DNA from: Combretum micranthum
Taxonomy: Eukaryota; Streptophyta; Magnoliopsida; Myrtales; Combretaceae
Direction of reading: 5' to 3'
Length of the DNA stretch: 64,000 nucleotides
NCBI GenBank assembly: GCA_024138025.1
Contig: JAMXBD010000578.1
Coordinates: 753,492-817,491, forward strand
The notes under the pieces are model-generated. The model had not been told where the DNA came from, made no database searches, and saw nothing but the letters and a program-made list of their open reading frames with translations. Positions within the stretch are counted from its first letter, which is position 1, and each line of letters begins with the position of its first letter. Shown here one piece after another: positions 60,601-64,000 of this stretch. Position numbers and translations under genes: made by a program.

Positions 60601-62199
60601 TAATGATAGAGTTGTAAGAGTTCCTAAACCTGAACATGCTTAAAACTTTACTTAACTACATTCGTCCACCTTGTTGAGCTTTTTCAATTACTATAGAAAG
60701 GCTGGAGTTCATAGGACATAGAAAATAACATTGACTCAAAGAAGATAATTTCGTCGCGTAGGTGTTTAAGGAGTGAAAAAAAGGAAAACGAAAGAAAAGT
60801 CCTACAGGTGAATTACAGCGATGGAAATTTATGGTAGTAGATTAATTATATTTATTTTCATCATAACCGTGTCTTTTATATCTAGTGTCATGTCAATTTC
60901 ATGGTCTATTTCTATAATCCTATTTCTAATCATATAGAATTCATGTTTGTAATTTTACTATATCTTATCAAACATTTTCCACTCTAATTAGTCAAGATAC
61001 TACATTGAAACAAATCTAGGGACACATGATAGACTATAATATTTATTATAATAAGAGAAAAGTATACATTTAGTATTCAATGTTTACCTATTTTTCTATT
61101 TGAATCACCAACTTTTCTTGCTCCTTATATTTGAGTTCTCAATATTTTCAAACTTCTATAAAAGTAGGATTTTTGCCAAATTTATTAATGTTTTCACCCA
61201 TTCATAGTAAGTGTCAATAGGGATTGATGCATGATTGTAAAACTGTGAGTTAAACCTTAATTAAGTTAATTTAAGAATTATTTATTTATATGCTCTTGAT
61301 ATTATAGTTATATTACATATTATATATTTATAAGAATTTTGTGATTTCATTGTGATATTTTTTAAAGCTTCATGAAAAAATTGATTCAAACAATAATTAA
61401 GAGTATTTAATACATTTTGTAAGAGATTGTATATATGTCACTTGAAAATTAATTATTAAAAAAATATAGAGTTATAACTGTATAAGTTTTGTTTTTAACA
61501 AAAAAATATCGTAAAATATGAAATACCAAAAACTTTTACCTAAATTAGAAATTGGAATTGGATAGTTTAAATAATTCAAGTAAAATAAACAATGAGTTAT
61601 TATTAGATAACACGGCATAATTAAAATTCGTAAATAGATCAAATTGAGATTTGAGATTTAAAGTATTCTTTTAAATCATCTGCACATCTCAATGATTTTC
61701 TTTATGAATTAAACTTTTCAATTTCTTCAAATTCTTCATTGAGACTTATTTTTCTTTATTTTCAATTCTTAAATCTTAAAACAAATATTTTAAATGTTTT
61801 GCAACTTTTAAACCCTTGAATCTTAGTTAACTTATATTTTTTTAAGCCAAACCCAAATTAAATGCCAACTTTCTATAAATTTTATTCTTAAACTAGATTT
61901 GCAAATCAAGACAATATATAGATTATCAAATTATTTTCTAATTACTTTTAAAACTTAAGATAATTATCTGAAAAGCTTAAGTTGAAACCTTTAATCCTTA
62001 AATATCTTTTGTTTTCTTTGTTCTTAACATTTTCTTTCGTTTTTCCTTTTATCTTTTTCTGTTCTCTCTTTTCTTTGTTCTTTTCTTTTCTCGGTTCTTT
62101 TTCTTCTTCTCCTGCTTCCTCTTTTCTCTTTTCTTTCTTCAAAAATCAATCCCCAAAATCTCAATTTCAAGAAGAACAAGGGAGAAATTAAAGATAGAA
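57661..62199. other. AT-rich DNA without an assigned gene
   Basis: The plus-strand frame 59760-59999 is Arg/Glu/Lys-rich and lies over a purine-rich tract. Read on the minus strand the same tract is a CT-rich leader, as expected near the start of a minus-strand gene. Inverted GGGAC...GTCCC pairs occur at 60076-60120. From 60300 to about 61900 nothing definite was found. 61980-62150 is a pyrimidine-rich tract, so its Lys/Glu-rich minus frame and Phe/Ser-rich plus frame are artefacts. Confidence 0.3.
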
Positions 62200-64000
62200 A
62201 GAAGATAGGAGATGGAAATAAACTTTGAGTAGCACCAACAACAAGAAAAGAAGATGAAGTAACCTAGAAATAGTTAAACATGTAAGTTTTGTTGTTTTCT
62301 TTATTTAATGGTTGTGTAAGCTTGTATATGATGTATTAAGACTATAGATAAGTAGGGTTGATGATAAAACTAGTAAATAATTGATGTATGAACTTAAGTA
62401 TCAAAACCCAAGTGTGTTTAAGCATGTAAAACTAGTTGTTTGATGACAAGATTCAACGAGATATAAAGTGAGAATATATGTTTAGGAATGTTTAGTTATG
62501 GGTATGTTTGATATATTGATTATAAGATGTTGTATGTTAAGTTTGTGATACAAAACAAGTATTTAAAATAAACTAAGTTTCAAAGTTTTGAAACAGAGAA
62601 AAACAGGGGGAAAAACATGATATGATGGGTCAAAAGTCACGGGCATGACAATGGATTTTAAAGTGATGAGTTCAATAGCTTTTTGCAAATTACGGGTGTG
62701 ATCCATCCCATGCTAGCCACTATTTTGGGAAAAATTTATTGTCATAAGCTTGATTAATCTTTTATAAACATAAAGTTGAAGAATTTTATGAATCGCAACC
62801 GTAATCCATCCCTTGCTAGTCTCGAGTTGTTTTAAAGAACTTCAAGATCTAAAAATCACGGGAGTGATTGATTCCTTGATAGCTTTGAGTGTTTGACTTT
62901 TTCAATATCACGGGCATGATTCAAACAGTGATCACCTATGTTTGCCTTCCCTTCCTTGATCACAGACGTTATCAAAGGCGTGATATGGAATCATGACCTT
63001 AATCACGGGCGTGATTCATGGTTGTGTACTGTTTCACCTGTTTAAATGAAACAAATTAGATGAATGATGGATAATAGATATGATATGTTAGTGCTTGTAT
63101 AAATGAGTTAAATGAATTAATAGGATTAAAATTAACTTAGGTTAATATAGTTTCTAAGGATAAAATGAACTTAGTTAATAAACTTAAGTTTAACTTGACT
63201 TCATAAACTATAATAAGTTAAATGAATTAGATCGACTAAGTATAATCGTCTCGATTAAGATAAGATTAATATAAACTTAGCTTGTAACTAACCTAGATTA
63301 ATGAGTTAAGATAAACCTTAAATGATAAGGAGTGTGTAATTTCTAAGATATGTTAGACCAAAGCTATGTTTAATTAAAAATAATTTAATAGACAATGAAG
63401 AATTGTTCGTATCTTGGCGGGGCAATCTTTATAGCCATGGCTTAGTTTCTATTTTATGTTTGATCAAATAAAAGCATAAAAGGAATGTCTAATATGAAAT
63501 TGATATAAGTTAATAGATAATTGAATATATCATATAATTTAATCTTTTGAACAGATATCTGGATCTAGTTTCTATTTCTTCTGGATTATCTTCTTATCTC
63601 CATCTAGTTTTCAACGAGGTACGTAGTAACTTGTGTGTTGTATGTGAAATAGCCATGAATTTCCCAATTTATATTATATAAATGTGTTATTGAAATTATA
63701 TATGATTTTGAAATGAGATATATATATGTATGAATAATATAATTAGTGCATGTATTGAATATGTGTCATTTAGTATGTGTGTATGTGCAATGAAATTAAT
63801 ATTATTGTTTTATGTATATTACTATGTGCATAGTGCAATAAATGTTTGTGTCTTTTGTGAATTAATATGTGTGTGTTATGCTTAAATTATCAAAACAACT
63901 TTTGAATTGCTTAAGAAATTTGTTGATAGAATTTTCGAAAAATAAGCTTATTTTTCAAGCTCAAATTCAACCCAAATGAACTCTAAATTAAGCCCAAGTC
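62200..64000 (+). repeat. B/E-type LTR, plus strand, running off the window
   Basis: It shares with LTR B the palindrome array (62636-63015), the preceding 'GTTAAACATGTAAGTTTTG'-like tract near 62270 and the general base pattern. The left end is not resolved and may lie before 62000. The right end and any internal region are outside the window. No coding frames were recognised. Confidence 0.5.
62636..63015. repeat. Palindrome array, best copy
   Basis: 14-bp inverted repeats: GTCACGGGCATGAC (62636), ATTACGGGTGTGAT (62689), ATCACGGGAGTGAT (62855), ATCACGGGCATGAT (62907) and ATCACGGGCGTGAT (63002), with weaker ones between. The last is a perfect 6-bp arm pair (ATCACG...CGTGAT) around GG. Confidence 0.7.

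Noticed and set aside
61948..62191. Overlapping Lys/Glu-rich and Phe/Ser-rich frames
   Set aside because: They are opposite strands of one pyrimidine-rich tract, a low-complexity artefact.

Overview
The window is nuclear DNA from a large, AT-rich plant genome, probably a dicot. The grounds are long-LTR Ty3/gypsy elements, a Tnt1/Tork-like Ty1/copia relic, a Cassandra-type TRIM carrying 5S rRNA-derived LTRs, long-TIR and MITE-type DNA elements, and one decayed intron-containing gene of a plant Ulp1/DUF1985-like type. I see no intact protein-coding gene, tRNA, rRNA gene, CRISPR array or prokaryotic feature. Almost every open frame is a piece of a broken gag-pol or a composition artefact.

Layout, left to right. 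(1) 1-6265: the end of a family-A LTR, an iMet primer-binding site, a leader and gag remnant, then a second family-A LTR that cuts into a minus-strand copia relic (6266-8678). (2) 9418-10220: a nearly complete Cassandra TRIM on the minus strand. (3) 10221-12379: unassigned. (4) Nest 1, 12380-32026: a long-TIR (Mutator-like?) element split by solo LTR B (12540-27224, target repeat GTGGC). B is itself split by a giant solo LTR A (13939-19151) and by a Ty3/gypsy element D (20050-26749, target repeat TTGTT) that carries a MITE. The right TIR is split by another solo LTR A (28481-32010, target repeat GTGAG). (5) A second MITE copy (32030-32256) and an ATT microsatellite. (6) Nest 2, 33061-51191: solo LTR E (target repeat TTAAA) contains the Ty3/gypsy element C (34736-50007, target repeat GATAC). 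C contains solo LTR A (37775-44399, target repeat ATAAG), which contains solo LTR F (39059-41528, target repeat CTTAG). (7) 52165-52985: a degenerate 20/60-bp minisatellite. (8) 52885-54570, perhaps reaching 57660: the decayed minus-strand gene. (9) About 62200-64000: the beginning of another B/E-type LTR, plus strand, running off the window.

How the parts relate. The boundaries in both nests rest on matching 5-bp target duplications, so the order of insertion can be read: E, then C, then A, then F; and long-TIR element, then B, then A or D, then the MITE in D. The two LTRs of C differ by about 10% over the first ~136 bases counted by eye, and those of D by roughly 12%. Both elements are therefore old, in keeping with the many stops and frameshifts in their pol genes. 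Solo LTRs far outnumber full-length elements, a sign of active unequal recombination between LTRs.

No clearly new gene system is present. The more unusual signals are the 5S-derived promoter in the TRIM, the very long (3.5-5.2 kb) family-A LTRs with conserved internal blocks, GCC-box repeats in the C promoter, an array of ATCACG-GG-CGTGAT-like palindromes in B-type LTRs, a Pol III box-A-like site in LTR F, and the 20/60-bp repeat next to the decayed gene.
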